A stretch of 64,000 nucleotides of DNA, from the NCBI GenBank assembly GCA_018907035.1, contig JACCIC010000283.1, positions 186,001 through 250,000 on the forward strand. The letters run 5' to 3'. The translations under genes and the position numbers were made by a program. The notes beneath the pieces are model-generated. The model had not been told where the DNA came from and ran no database searches. It was given only the letters and a program-made list of their open reading frames with translations. Numbering within the stretch: position 1 is the first letter of the stretch; every line of letters starts with the position of its first letter. This document shows positions 10,938-21,152 of the stretch, piece by piece. Origin of the DNA: Sycobia sp. Sy_11 (taxonomy: Eukaryota > Arthropoda > Insecta > Hymenoptera > Epichrysomallidae).

Positions 10938-12068
10938 TGTAACCGCCCGAACGACAGGTCGTAGGTTAGAGCGCTCGGGTAAAACCGCGAGTGTTCGCGC
11001 GAGCTCGCGAAATTGTATGCCCGAGCCGCGAGGGTGCTGGAAGCGCAACGGTAGGTATGAACTTCATTTTCGTCTCCGGCGTTCATATAGTTTGACGCAC
11101 CTGTCGTCTCCGACCTTCGTATAATTCGATGCACTTCTCACCCGTCCCGCTTAATTATATTTTTCGCTTTTCGTTTTCCAGCGACTGGAATCGTAAAAGT
11201 CTAAGGTCGTCATTTTAGCGTCCTTCGCGGTGACGTACTTTCGAGTTTAAGTTTGTGTCGACTCCGTGAGCGAGATCGCGATCGGCTGAGGAAGCGCACA
11301 TGCGCTGCCGTCCGTGTACAGTTGCGAATGGTGACGCCACAGCGGCTACGAGCCATAAACAAGCGCAACCGTGCGAGCAACCAAGGAGAAGCAAGAGTTA
11401 GCGGCGCGGCCCGCCACATCCTTGCGCATCCGCGTTAGTAAGTGAAAGAGACAACGGGCGCACCCAGCCGCTCTGATACCAGACAACAGCCGCGAGCAGC
11501 AGGGAGTATAAGCGAGCACCGGCGAGCATCAGGCGAGCGACAGCATCGTCGTTGGCGGCAAGTAGCCTCATGTTTTGTTGTTATAATAATATATATATGT
11601 GCGTGGCTAGGCTCCTGGCCCACTGCCGCGCCCGTGCCCCGCGATCCCCACGTGTAGCATAGCGGTTATGTACGCGTAATATCTATCGCGTCTCATGAAA
11701 TATATCGTGTATCGTACGTAGTGTATCGTACGTAGGGTATCGTCCCACATAGTACCGTTGTTCCCTCGCGTTGTAGATATCAAGCGTTCCATTCCGTGTC
11801 CCCCGTCCCCGTACATTTTATGTGATAGCGTAATTCAGAAATAATTGTTATATCGTCGCGAAACCCGGAACTAGCACACAGCGTATGTGATCTTCGAGCA
11901 TTGTAAAATAGTCTTATGCAATAAAAAGTGTTAGTATTGTCAAAACCTCGTAAAGACTACCGCGTGATTCATTTCCCTTTTCCCTGTCCCCTTTCTAGCG
12001 GAGTTCACGAGCAGCAGCGTGGAAGTGCCCACGCACACATCGATATAACCTCAAATTTCGGGGTTATA
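10938..12068 (+). repeat. Solo LTR (GC-rich) inserted in the LTR of element A
   Basis: The undisturbed site is seen at 1868-1895, where ATTACTTTAT runs straight into the AT-rich tract and GAAACGT. Here about 1.13 kb of much more GC-rich DNA is inserted. It starts TGTAACCGCCCG and ends near GGGGTTATA, a degenerate inverted match to the start. A polyadenylation signal in GCAATAAAAAGTG at about 11919 fits an R/U5 boundary if the LTR is plus-oriented. Short frames inside (for example at 11253, 11442 and 10891) are Arg/Ala-rich products of the base composition, not genes. No internal retroelement sequence is present. Confidence 0.65.
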
Positions 12069-12385
12069 ATATATATATAGAAACGTGAGGTTCATTAATG
12101 CTAAAGAATATAAAAATGAAGAGATGATAATAATACAAAACTTACATGTGCAATTATTTTATACAAATCTTAGAGTTTATACCGTTCTCTCTTTGTTTTA
12201 AAGTGGCGTGCATGGATAAATCCTTAGAACGGCGAAATCTTTCAGGTGGTTAAACTCCTATTGGAATATATAATCTTCAGCCTTGACTTGATATCTATTA
12301 TAAGCTATTCCGTAATCCTTTTCGACTTCTAATAATATGTATCCGTTTGCGGTCTTTATTGGATACATATGATCTTCGTTGAATG
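12069..12385 (-). repeat. 5' LTR of element A, distal fragment
   Basis: Resumes the match to the left LTR (GTTCATTAATGYTAAAG, GTGGCGTGCATGGATAAA) and stops at 12385, where left-LTR similarity ends (ATCTTCGTTRAATG). The true start of the LTR is missing. Confidence 0.8.
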
Positions 12386-13595
12386 CCACTAGGAACCGGC
12401 ACAGAGGATTGGAAGTTGATAATCTCATCGAAAGATAATGAGAGAATAAAGTACTAGTGCGGTGACACAATAACAGCAGGGCATTTCGGAGTAGATAAGA
12501 CCGTCCAGAAGGTAAGCCAAAATTACTATTAGCCCAATATGAAAGCGGACACGTATAAATACGTGCGCTGTTGTTCCAAATGTCAGATCCATAATGTGTC
12601 ACACAGAGTACCCGCAGGATTGATGGCAAAATGAAATATAGAAGGTCCATGGTTAATGGTAGCTGCGGATATTATTTGACCGTTTTCCTCCAGCAAAGAT
12701 CAACATAAGTATGTGCCGGTGATAGAAAATCTCTTTACGAAATACGTAGAAATAAGGCCGTTGCAGAATGCCACGAGACAAACGGTGATAAAAGCTCTGG
12801 AAGAGCTAATTATTTTCAAGTGGGGTTTTTATTAACCCAAAATTTTTATTAACCGACAACGGCACGGAATTTGCAAATAAGTTCGTAAAGGCAAGACTCG
12901 ATGAATTAGGTATTATGCAGCAGTTCATTGCGCCGTACCACGCACAGACCAATCCCGTGTAAAGAGTGAAAAGGACCATCAACTCGATGATTTCGATTTT
13001 CGTCTAAAATGATCCTACGGACTGAGACTTGTACCTGCAATAATTTGTATTCGCGATCAACACATAGGACCATCAAATCAATGATTTCATTTTCATCTAA
13101 AATGATCCTAAGGACTGGGACTTACACCTGCAAGAATGGGCATTCGCGTTTAACACGGCGGAGCATGCTAGTACACAAATGTCACTAGCGTTTCTTAATT
13201 TTGGACGTAATTCTTGCGAGATGCCAACATATCGTAACTCACCGCCATCGCCAGCAAACATACAATCCCTAAAAGCAAAAGACTGGTTCGTTAGGATGGA
13301 ATACATGCCAGCAATTTACAAATTCGTGTGAAAAAAGCTGCACAAGGCTTATGAGAAGCAGGCGCATCAATATAACAAGAAAAGAAGGCACGAAATTAAC
13401 GGCATGGTATACTGACGAAATCATGCACTGTCATTAGGAACAGACCACTTTTCGGCCAAGTTAGCGCCAAAATATATAGCACTATGCAAAGTAATACAGA
13501 AAATTTCACCCGTTGTTTATGAATTGAAAGATGTGGCTAATAGGAAAAGGAAAAAAGTTCATATATCTGATTAGAAGAAGTTCCAATCCTCTAAC
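12386..13595 (+). pseudogene. Gypsy integrase remnant C
   Basis: Translated across stops, the plus strand gives HFGVDKTVQKVSQNYY and KYVRCCSKCQIHNVSHR, the HHCC zinc domain with both Cys. A degraded first core part follows, then FLLTDNGTEFANKFVKARLD, with the second catalytic Asp and DNGxEF, and QQFIAPYHAQTNPV before the lost third catalytic residue. A partial tandem duplication (about 97 bp, 12971-13160) then repeats the NSMISIFV-NDP segment. The end reads APKYIALCKVIQKISPVVYE, the integrase C-terminal domain. No single frame is open. It differs in sequence from elements A and B but is close to the remnant at 55.0-56.1 kb. Confidence 0.75.
12971..13162 (+). repeat. Diverged tandem duplication inside integrase C
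   Basis: AAAGGACCATCAACTCGATG (12972) and AGGACCATCAAATCAATGAT (13068) start two copies of about 97 bp. Each contains the TCTAAAATGATCCTA core. The copies have diverged, so the duplication is old. Confidence 0.7.
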
Positions 13596-13699
13596 GGTCC
13601 ACATTCTTCTTCCTTTGATTCAGTCACAAGCAAGGAAATGCATAGAGGAAGAGAAAGAGGTCGCGACCTACGCCGTTCAGAACCCACCAACCAAGTTCA

Positions 13700-13955
13700 A
13701 ATTCCTGGGGACGTTGTTCCTCCCAGGGGTGCATCGTCCGTTCAAGAATGTGCACCAGAGGTGATAATATAGCACCTACAAATAGATGTTCCTGGTGACG
13801 TTCTTTCCACCAGGGGTGCACCGTACGTTGCATGATATACACCAGAGATAATGATGCACCACCCGTATATGAATGTACCCGAGGCCGTTCATTCCCCAGA
13901 GATGGACGATCCATATAAGGATGTACATCAGAAGTGACGACACACCGCTTAAACA
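13700..13955. repeat. Degenerate minisatellite, about three units
   Basis: Three successive units of about 70-85 bp share the pattern CCAGGGGTGCA-YCGT...GTTCAAGAATGTGCACCAGAGGTGA: 13711-13762, 13801-13850 and 13896-13938. The third is most diverged. In one frame the units encode a repeated peptide of LGTLFLPGVHRPFKNVHQR type, so this could be a repeated protein segment of a retroelement. I do not recognise it. Confidence 0.55.
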
Positions 13956-13978
13956 TGAGAGGAATGGTAGAGCTACTT

Positions 13979-14022
13979 CCTTGGTCTTGTACCTCGTGTA
14001 GTAACGAGGTGCAAGACCAAGG
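13979..14022. repeat. Strong 19-bp hairpin
   Basis: CCTTGGTCTTGTACCTCGT (13979-13997), loop GTAGTA, ACGAGGTGCAAGACCAAGG (14004-14022). The arms differ at one position, which still gives a G-U pair. It follows the minisatellite directly. Confidence 0.85.
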
Positions 14023-14639
14023 AATGCAGATCGATTTGATCTCATTCAGTCCGGATGATCTGACCCGAACCCAAACGAACCGCGGACATTCATGCAGCAT
14101 AAGGAGTTAAGGCCCTCATCTATGACATATGCTAAAGTGAGGAAGGCGAAAGAAACCGATATGATTTATAATCCGTTCGATGGACGTTACGAAGATCTAG
14201 GGGACAAGATCGCCGTGGCCACCAATTGAGGCAGCGATGACTCGCATAGAACAGGACCACTGAAAGCCTCTTGGCGTAAGATAAGGGTCCACCGCAATCC
14301 CCAAGATACCATTCCGTACTCATCAGGGAGACAGATACGGTTTATCAGTACCCTGCACTACCATCCAGGTCTGAGAATGCCTTAAAAGGAAGCAGCGAAG
14401 GAAAAGAAGAAAGGGATGACCTGCCAAGATCGGATAATACTGGTTAGTACACTAGATGACAGCGAAGTTCGCCTATATAGACGAGACCGCTGCGCATTGA
14501 TGCGACTTGTGGATACCCAGAAATGGAGTATATGGCAAACGATTGCCCGGAGATAGCGCTGGGTAAACCTGCCGAGAGAATCATCTTTCTATATAAATAT
14601 AAGAACGACAAAAACTGCGGATGAAGTACACTTTTCGAG
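14023..14639. other. Moderately GC-rich stretch, no identifiable gene
   Basis: Short open segments on both strands, none with recognisable motifs. Composition matches the flanking gypsy remnants, so it is probably part of a decayed element. Confidence 0.4.
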
Positions 14640-15382
14640 ATGAGCCCAGATAATCACCTAACGCGCCCAGCTGCTATATCCCTCATGAACACAGATGATC
14701 ATTATCGAAAAAATATATCGGCGAGTCGCCCTTTTAAACTACCCCATGAAGTAGATGCAGTCGCCAGCATTAGCGACAAGTCCGAGAAACAGAGGGAGAC
14801 TAGTACCGCCAATAAGAATAACCTCATTTCAGCCTTGATCGATATAGTTATAGAGCCTGGACGCTTTTAACCGGGTAAATTCGTATACCAGCTGTATACC
14901 AGTTCGCATATCAACGCGAAGTGTGTTGGAACTGCAGTGAGTTCGGTCACTGCTATATAGATTGCCCACACCCACGCAAAGGAAGATTCTGCTTCAAGTG
15001 TGACAATCTAGCGAAGTACATGTAATCCTGCATCACGTGCAGAGGCAGACAGACCCCTGCAGCATCGTCTTAAGAAGGAGAGAGCGAAAGTAGCGCGCAA
15101 TTGAAGAAAGTAAAGACGACACAATAAAAATTGTCAGACACAAAAGAAGAAGATAGTGGTGTACAGCTGACGCAAGTCACGGTGATGCCCGTCGTAAAGG
15201 AAGATACCACCGTAAATCAGCAGTCAGTGGCTGAAATGCTACAGCAAGTAATCAACGCACTGGGTCCACCACCCAGACAGTTATGGTATACTTCAACAAA
15301 TAGAAGTCATGCACGGCCCATAAAACATCTCTATATCGCACCACATTTTCTACTATTCGCATTCATCTTCTCCATATCGTAG
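14640..15382 (+). pseudogene. Gypsy gag with double zinc knuckle
   Basis: The frame at 14640-14870 is an unrecognised Ser/Asn-rich segment. From about 14921 the plus strand reads VCWNCSEFGHCYIDCPHPRK, a CX2CX4HX4C knuckle, then FCFKCDNLAKYM, a stop, and SCITCRG, a second Cys-rich knuckle. This double knuckle separated by a CPxPR segment is typical of some insect Ty3/gypsy gags. The frame at 15131-15382 (VTVMPVVKEDTTVNQQS) continues the gag C-terminus. Because it lies downstream of integrase C on the same strand, it is probably a separate copy rather than part of C. Confidence 0.65.
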
Positions 15383-16029
15383 CTAGGAAAAGCCATATTA
15401 AAGCCATATTAGAGTGAACCCAAACTTACCCCTTACTAATATTACTGATGGACCAGGTGCATATCGGAAGGCGCAATCACGGTGATTCACCTGTTTTGAG
15501 AAAGATCGAAAAATAGCTTGTAAAGACGCAACGGTACTATTGGTACAGAGCCAGAGTACGATCCGATCAAAACCAGCCCGCTCGTAAAGGCTTGAATACA
15601 AAACTCTGATACCTACCTTCTTTCTAAAAGATCATCGAAAAAGGAAAGAAGAAAGCTTAGAACTACCACGCAAATACAAGCCGACGACAGAGCGAAGAAA
15701 ACGGGTAACGACTAAGCTCAGTCTAAGAACGACACCAGATTATCATAAGTCGGCAACACAAATGGTAATAGAAAAATCCAAATTGACACTAGAATATAAA
15801 TCTGGAGTACAGAGGGCAGTAGAAATATACTGAAGCATAGTACAAATAATATTAGAGATATTCTAAAGTACGAGAAGAAGAAGACGATGGAAAAGAAGAA
15901 TGAAGAATGTAAATTTAAGTATAGAGATAGGAATAATAGAAGGAAAATAGACTAGGAAAAAAATAAACTTAAGAATAGGAATACGTAAAACATAGTAATT
16001 GTAAGACTATATAAGCTCAGTAGTATATT
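15383..16029. other. Decayed retroelement-like DNA, purine-rich
   Basis: Continues from the gag remnant. It has no open frame of note and no protease or RT motif that I can read. 15830-15970 is A/G-rich. Confidence 0.35.
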
Positions 16030-17025
16030 TCAGTTGTAGTAGTAGTTCTGACTAGTAGTACAGACTTACCTTTGTTTACCCTGCAAATTATATAAATGAT
16101 AATATATTATGATAAATTATCGGTAATCTAGGAAAAAAAACAACGGATTAATGATCAGGTACAGGGAGGAAAATGTTTGTAAGATTTTCCACTATTAACA
16201 AAAAAAAAAACAAAAGTAGATTTGTTTCATAAACCAATAAAATAACTTAATTTTTATTTAATTTAATAAAATTATAATAATTAATAATCTACTCATATCT
16301 AATACGCACCCGCGATCGACTAACGCTCGAATCCGCTCACACAGGGTGTGAGAGAGATAAATCTGTAGAGTATAATAGAGAGATAGAACAACAAGAGCGC
16401 CATCTTACGAAGAACAAGGTGTACTACTAATGACAACTGAGTGTGCACTTGTTACTCTTACGATTCCTACTCTATCACTATATCTTTCTGTCTCTCTGAC
16501 CTTTTGAAAGCTAACTTATAATGTCCAATATTGTTAATCGAAAGAATTGAAGAAAAGAGTAGAGATATATAACTCTCTACTCAAATTCGAAAATACAAGA
16601 AATAAAGGAAAATTTACCAACCTTTATAACTCGACGCTGAAAATAAAACGACCCAACGATGTCTTTGGTGTGAGCTTAGTATTTGAAGTACCGGCCGGCT
16701 AGTTGTACCTTTCACACGGCGAGAATCTTCTTTTTAATATTTTGATTGCCTTTCGAACGAAATGAATTCAACAATATCTATTCTTTATATATTCCCAAGC
16801 TCTTTAATTAATCGATTTAACAACTTGAGCAATGATGGCCACAATAATTTTAAGATATAAAGTTTTATCAACTTCACTAACAGCAAGGTATTTTTATTAT
16901 ATCAATTTTTCTATACTATATAATTTCTATTCTCCTAGTCTCTCTCTTTTTGCCTTTTTCCCTCGCTTTTTTCTTATTTGTTGAAAATATTAACATGTAT
17001 AGGTCGAACTAACCTATACATGTTA
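16030..17025 (+). repeat. LTR-like repeat family 1, copy 1 (5'-truncated)
   Basis: Matches the full copy at 51417-52517 from the ACTTACCTTTG segment onward: AATGATCAGGTACAGGG, TCACACAGGGTGTGAGAGAG, GAAGAACAAGGTGTACTA and the pyrimidine tract before the end. It ends with a perfect hairpin, TAACATGTATAGGT / ACCTATACATGTTA (16991-17025). The first part of the repeat, including TGTAACGGGGTACTT, is missing. It is inverted relative to the copy at 17280-18103. Confidence 0.75.
16991..17025. repeat. Terminal hairpin of repeat family 1
   Basis: Perfect 14-bp arms TAACATGTATAGGT and ACCTATACATGTTA with loop CGAACTA. The same hairpin occurs at 52483-52517 and, with one mismatch, at 53528-53562. Confidence 0.9.
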
Positions 17026-17279
17026 AAGAATCTAGTTTATTCATATACTTTTAAAATATTATAATAAAGAAAAAACCTATTTGAAGAGAACTATTTTTTT
17101 CAGATGCAAAAACCCATTTCTACTCTCATATTATTTATAATAATATAGATACCTTGGTGATAGAAACTATAAAATCTTTCTTGAAAAATAGAACGTAGCC
17201 ATTTTCGTATAAAAATAATTCTTAAATTAATCGATTAGATTATTGTGATAGAAAAATTCAATGATTGATGTGTTTGATC

Positions 17280-18100
17280 CGAGAGACAATAAGACTATTA
17301 ATAAGAAAGATTCTTTCCGAGTGAAAGGTGCAACAAACCAACCGGTATGTCAAGCATCAAGCTCACACCATATACATCATTGGGTTGTTTTGTTTCCAGC
17401 GTTATAAAGGTCGAGTTATAAAGGTTGGTGAATTTTTCTATATTTATTGTACTTTTGGATTTCAGTAGAGCGTAATTTACCTCTACTCTTTTCCTTAATT
17501 CTTCCAATTGCAATTGATAATATTCGATATTATACATTATCTTAAAAACGTTTGAGAGAGACAGAGAGATATAGTCATAGAGTAAGAATCGTAAGAGTAA
17601 CAAGCTCGCACACAATTTTCTTTAGTAGTACATCTTGTTCTTCGTAAGGTGGCGCTCTTGTTACTTTATCTGTCTCTTATACTTATAAAATTATCTCTCT
17701 CACCCCTGTGTCAGCGGCTTCATGCGTTAGTCTATCACGGGTGCGTATTAGGTAGGGGTAGCTTATTAATTGTTATAATTTTATCAAATTGAATAAAAAT
17801 CTAAGTTATTTTCTTACTTAATTAAATAAATCTACTTTTGATTTTTTTATTAGCAGTAGAAAATATAAAAATGTTTCCCCCCTGTACCTGATCATTAATC
17901 CGGATTACCAAAAATTTATCAATATATATTATCACTTATATAATTTCCAGGATGAACAAAAGTAAGTCTGAGGAAGAAATATCCGCAAAGAACCTACAGT
18001 CCAAAAAGATTGTTTTAAACAATCTAATCGGGGTTCTTTGCAAGGTTCTTTTCTGTTAGCGGGTACTTCTACCGGGTGACTAATAATTAAGTACCCCGTT

Positions 18101-18103
<3 letters not shown>
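17280..18103 (-). repeat. LTR-like repeat family 1, copy 2 (inverted)
   Basis: On the minus strand it starts TGTAACGGGGTACTTA at 18103 and runs through the same landmarks as copy 1: CTGATCATTAATCC in reverse, GGTGTGAGAGAG-like and KFTNLYNST-coding segments. A 105-codon minus frame (17615-17298) lies inside it. A related KFTNLYNST peptide is readable in copy 1, but the third copy at 51.4 kb does not keep it open, so I do not call it a gene. Its start abuts the long (TA)n at 18104. Confidence 0.75.
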
Positions 18104-18150
<47 letters not shown>

Positions 18151-18163
18151 TATATATATAAAT

Positions 18164-18219
<56 letters not shown>

Positions 18220-18240
18220 ATATATATATCTATATATATA
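18104..18240. repeat. Long (TA)n microsatellite
   Basis: About 137 bp of TA units with AAATATAT interruptions and two TCTATATA variants, beginning at the TGTAAC end of repeat family 1. Confidence 0.95.
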
Positions 18241-18315
18241 CACCAAACATTTCGAAGGTAAGTAGCCCTCAAAAATCGGGTTATAATACGTATATATATT
18301 GTTTGGTGGCGCCAG

Positions 18316-19230
18316 CGTCGATGGAGCTGGAAAACGGGGAACGGCGAACTGAAAAGACTAAAGTCGGATTCCGGTTTCTTTCCAAATTAACAGCGATTTA
18401 TTATTAACAACTAGCGAACCACAAACATTGACTTACAAGAAATTTCGGATATAATATCACGATCACGCGAGCTAAATTTGTCTGCTTTCCGCGCGGCGAC
18501 GAGAAGCACCACGGAGCGGCTTCCGCTGACATGGATGGACACGGCAGGGAGTGGAATGGGGGGACGCGACGTGTAGTGGTTTCAGCATGGTACGCTCGCG
18601 CGTACGGCCGTACAACTATGGCGCGTGCTCCTACTGGGACGCGCACTTCACATAAGAACATAATTAGGGAGACTACTTGCCGATGAGGCCTCGCCCCACT
18701 ACTTCCTCGCCTACTGGACGTCCTCTCGTTGTTCTCTCGACTCGTCTTCTTTTTGCTCTCTCTTTCTGACTCTTTCACTCTGTAGAGCTTCCTTCCTGTC
18801 TTCCTTCTGTCTCTTGCTCTCGGTGAGCTATTGGAGCTCGACTCAGGACGACTGCTCGCGGACGACTGCTCTCACCTCCAACGTGAGGACGGCTGCTGGG
18901 AATTCTCCGATGTGGACGTAGATGGAGCGTCGGGATGATCGGGATGCGGATGGCCTCGATAGGCGACAGAATCGAGAGAGAGTTATACTAATTTTGATGT
19001 GTTCTCTTCCCAATGCAACTGTCTTCCTTGGCAGCTCGAAAGAGAAGAGCGATTCTTTTCTCGACTTCCTTCTTCGTGCATGCACGTCACGCATTCTCCC
19101 GGTTCGTGCTTCACGCATTTTCGCTTTTACACGCAAACATTCGGATTCACATCTGCGGATCGGCAGCTGAGCCAGTCACAAACTCCCCCTTCCAAACCGA
19201 CGTGTGAGGCGCATTTATTCTAGGCCTAGT
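18316..19230 (-). repeat. GC-rich LTR-like block, family 2
   Basis: A sharply GC-richer block between AT-rich flanks. On the minus strand it contains AATAAATCGCTG (about 18401), a polyadenylation signal, and near its end CGACGCTGGCGCCACCAAAC. TGGCGCC could be a primer-binding site just outside an LTR. Positions 18985-19045 (TCTTCCCAATGCAACTGTC) match 25966-26025. The Arg/Ser-rich open frames here (18404-18778, 18843-19136, 18922-19223) have no domain signal and look like products of composition. Confidence 0.5.
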
Positions 19231-19239
19231 CATTCACGG

Positions 19240-19830
19240 GTCTGTGCTCTCAATCGTCGGGTAATGATTGTATTGTGGTAAGGATTGGGATATGTGAATA
19301 TCGGAACCGACCAAATGAAATAATAATGTTTTTTAGAATATCGAAAAGAAATACTGTACCTTTTGCTGTGACAGTCGGTGGTCTGTAGGTGTTGTCGTCA
19401 TTAGGTGGTGGCTCTATATAGTACTGAATAAATCTTAGATATGAATAGTTGGTTTCTATCTTACTCGGATATATAAAAAGAAAATAATATATCAAAACAT
19501 ATACAGTATCAGGAGTTTCTGAGTTGTGTATGTAACTTTTATAAATTAAACAAAATACTTTTTGCGCTGAAAATTAAAAGATGCTTATATCTATAAATAC
19601 CTAAGCTAGCCAGTTATTTTATAAAACCAGTTTAAAACCAGTATAAAACTAGTATAAAACCAATTATTTTATACGAAAGGTAAATCGTAATGAGTAACTC
19701 TACTAACTAAACTAAAACTACTAGCTAAACTACAACTAAGATATGTGTAATAAAAATATGAAACTTATAATCTAACTACACTAATCTATGGTGTAGGTAA
19801 TCTCTATATTTTGTTTTCATAATGCGTGAC
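19240..19830. other. AT-rich spacer
   Basis: No coding signal. A short imperfect tandem run of TATAAAACCAG units lies at 19617-19665. Confidence 0.4.
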
Positions 19831-19951
19831 TCTTGCTAGCCATTCTTCTTCGCTTGGGGCCGGCTTCGGCCATCTTCTTGGGTTTCTCTACGCTGTGTTC
19901 GCTCATTGTGTGATGGAGTTTGCTGTAAGTGAGGTTTTTCTGTAGTTACTA
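19830..19951 (-). pseudogene. End of gag-like frame cut by mariner 1
   Basis: Joined across the TA site, the minus strand runs from PAPNTAPTIAERK (21190-21153) into VTTEKPHLQQTPSHNERTQ and a basic tail with a stop at about 19838. This shows the host sequence of mariner 1 was the C-terminus of the zinc-knuckle gag at 21.2-21.9 kb. Confidence 0.6.
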
Positions 19952-21150
19952 TCAGGTATGTGAATAAGTCTTTCCCGTTTTTTTTCAAATTTTGAGCCTT
20001 TATTGTGAAAAAATGGTTACAAATGAATTATTGAAAGTATTGGCCATCGCTAGCTACAACTTTTTCCCATCTTTCTGGCAACATACGAATCCCGTTGCGA
20101 AAAAATTCGACCGGTTTGGCCTCTATCCAGTCATCCACCCATTTTTTGGCTTCCTCGTAGGAATGGAAGTGCTGGTCAGCCAGGCCATGTTTTCACATTT
20201 TCACCGGCGGTGCAACATGTGGGCGAGCATTGTCATGTTGCAAAATAACTTTGTCGTGCCTGTCGGAGTATTGTGACCGTTTTTCTCGCAGTGCGCGGCT
20301 CAAACGCATCAATTGTCGTCGATAGACCTCGCCTGTGATCCTTTCATTCGGTTTCAGAAGCTCATAGTAAACCACACCTAGCTGATCCCACCATATACAG
20401 AGCATGAGCTTGGCGCCATGAATATTTGGCTTGGCCGTCGATGATGATGCATGGCCGGGTAGTCCCCATGATTTTCTTCGCTTCGGATTATCGTAACGTA
20501 TCCACTTTTCATCGCCAGTCACGATACGATGCAGAAAACCCTTTCTTTTATGTCGCTGAAGCAGCTGTTCGCAAGTGAAAAAACGCCGTTCGACGTCTCT
20601 CAGCTTCAGTTCGTACGGCACCCAATTTCCTTGCTTTCGGATCATTCCCATGGCTTTCAAACGCTTGGAAATGGTTATTCGGTCAACTCCCAATGCTTCA
20701 GCAAGTTCTTCTTGCGTTTGACAAGAATCTTCATCAAGCAAAGTCGCCAATTCTCGATCTTCAAAGATTTGCGGCCGCCCGGAACGCTCCTTGTCTTCCA
20801 CGTCGAAATCACCGCTTTTGAATCGTCGAAACCATCCGCGAACACTTGAATCATCGACACAATCTTCTCCATAAGCCTCCTGAAGCAATCGATGCGTCTC
20901 GGCAGCAGATTTCTTCAAATTGAACCAATAAAGTGAAACTTCCCGCAAATGACGTCGACTCGGCTCAAATTTCGACATTTTCACGATATCAAAAATTTAT
21001 GATGCGAAAAAATGTTAACTAATGTGTTAGTATGGAATTGTTGACATATGAATAAGCTTTGATTATGACATATGCAACCATTGAATACTCGCACAGTATT
21101 GGTGGCGCCATCTCTTACAAAAAACGGGAAAGACTTATTCACACTCCTAA
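19952..21150 (-). mobile_element. Mariner element 1 (Tc1/mariner), internally deleted
   Basis: Terminal inverted repeats TCAGGTATGTGAATAAGTCT (19952) and, at the other end read inward, TTAGGAGTGTGAATAAGTCT (from 21150). Both continue with TTCCCGTTTTTT. A TA duplication lies on each side (19950-19951 and 21151-21152). Length is about 1.2 kb, slightly short for mariner because of an internal deletion. It interrupts a gag-like reading frame that continues in frame across the empty TA site. Confidence 0.95.
20028..20984 (-). pseudogene. Mariner transposase, third catalytic Asp deleted
   Basis: 263 codons are open from 20984 (best start is the ATG at 20978, MSKFEPSRRHLREV). The N-terminal part has the paired helix-turn-helix DNA-binding domains (SAAETHRLLQEAYGEDC and ALGVDRITISKRLKAMG). 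The catalytic domain has VTGDEKWIRYDN (first Asp) and LQHDNARPHVA (second Asp). After VKM a TGA interrupts. The frame then resumes at KHGLADQHFHSYEEAKKW and ends GIRMLPERWEKVVASDGQYF with TAA at 20028. About 30 residues are missing between these points, including the [12 protein letters not shown] block that carries the third Asp of the DD34D triad. It cannot be catalytic but might still bind its TIRs. Confidence 0.92.
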
Positions 21151-21152
21151 TA

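Larger units (their letters stand above)
1855..12385 (-). mobile_element. Gypsy element A (Ty3/gypsy LTR retrotransposon), nested and decayed
   Basis: On the minus strand the order is: 5' LTR (right side, 12385 to 10903, truncated and split), primer-binding site (10900-10885), gag (from ATG at 10742), aspartic protease (to about 9300), RT (5390-4460), RNase H (4455-4030), integrase (to about 2640), purine tract (2461-2476) and 3' LTR (2460-1855). The internal part is interrupted by plus-strand element B (5395-9034), and the right LTR carries a solo LTR (about 10938-12068). Without the insertions the internal region is about 5 kb, normal for Ty3/gypsy. Frameshifts and stops in gag and pol make it inactive. 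The LTR ends are TGTAAC at 2460 and TACA at 1855. The right end at 12385 abuts an unrelated gypsy fragment, so the first part of the 5' LTR is lost. Confidence 0.85.

Noticed and set aside
10891..11816. Several Arg/Ala-rich frames
   Set aside because: Open in many frames because the solo LTR is GC-rich and stop-poor. No motifs.
16991..17035. Helitron 3' end (hairpin followed by CTAG and T at 17032-17036)
   Set aside because: The other two copies of the hairpin lack a CTRR end at that distance, and the family has TGTAAC/GTTACA ends, which fits an LTR better.
17932..18246. 104-codon minus frame, Tyr/Ile repeats
   Set aside because: Produced by the (TA)n at 18104-18240 and the end of repeat family 1.
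18404..19223. Arg/Ser-rich frames of 60-124 codons on both strands
   Set aside because: Overlap each other in a GC-rich LTR-like block. No signal peptide or domain pattern.
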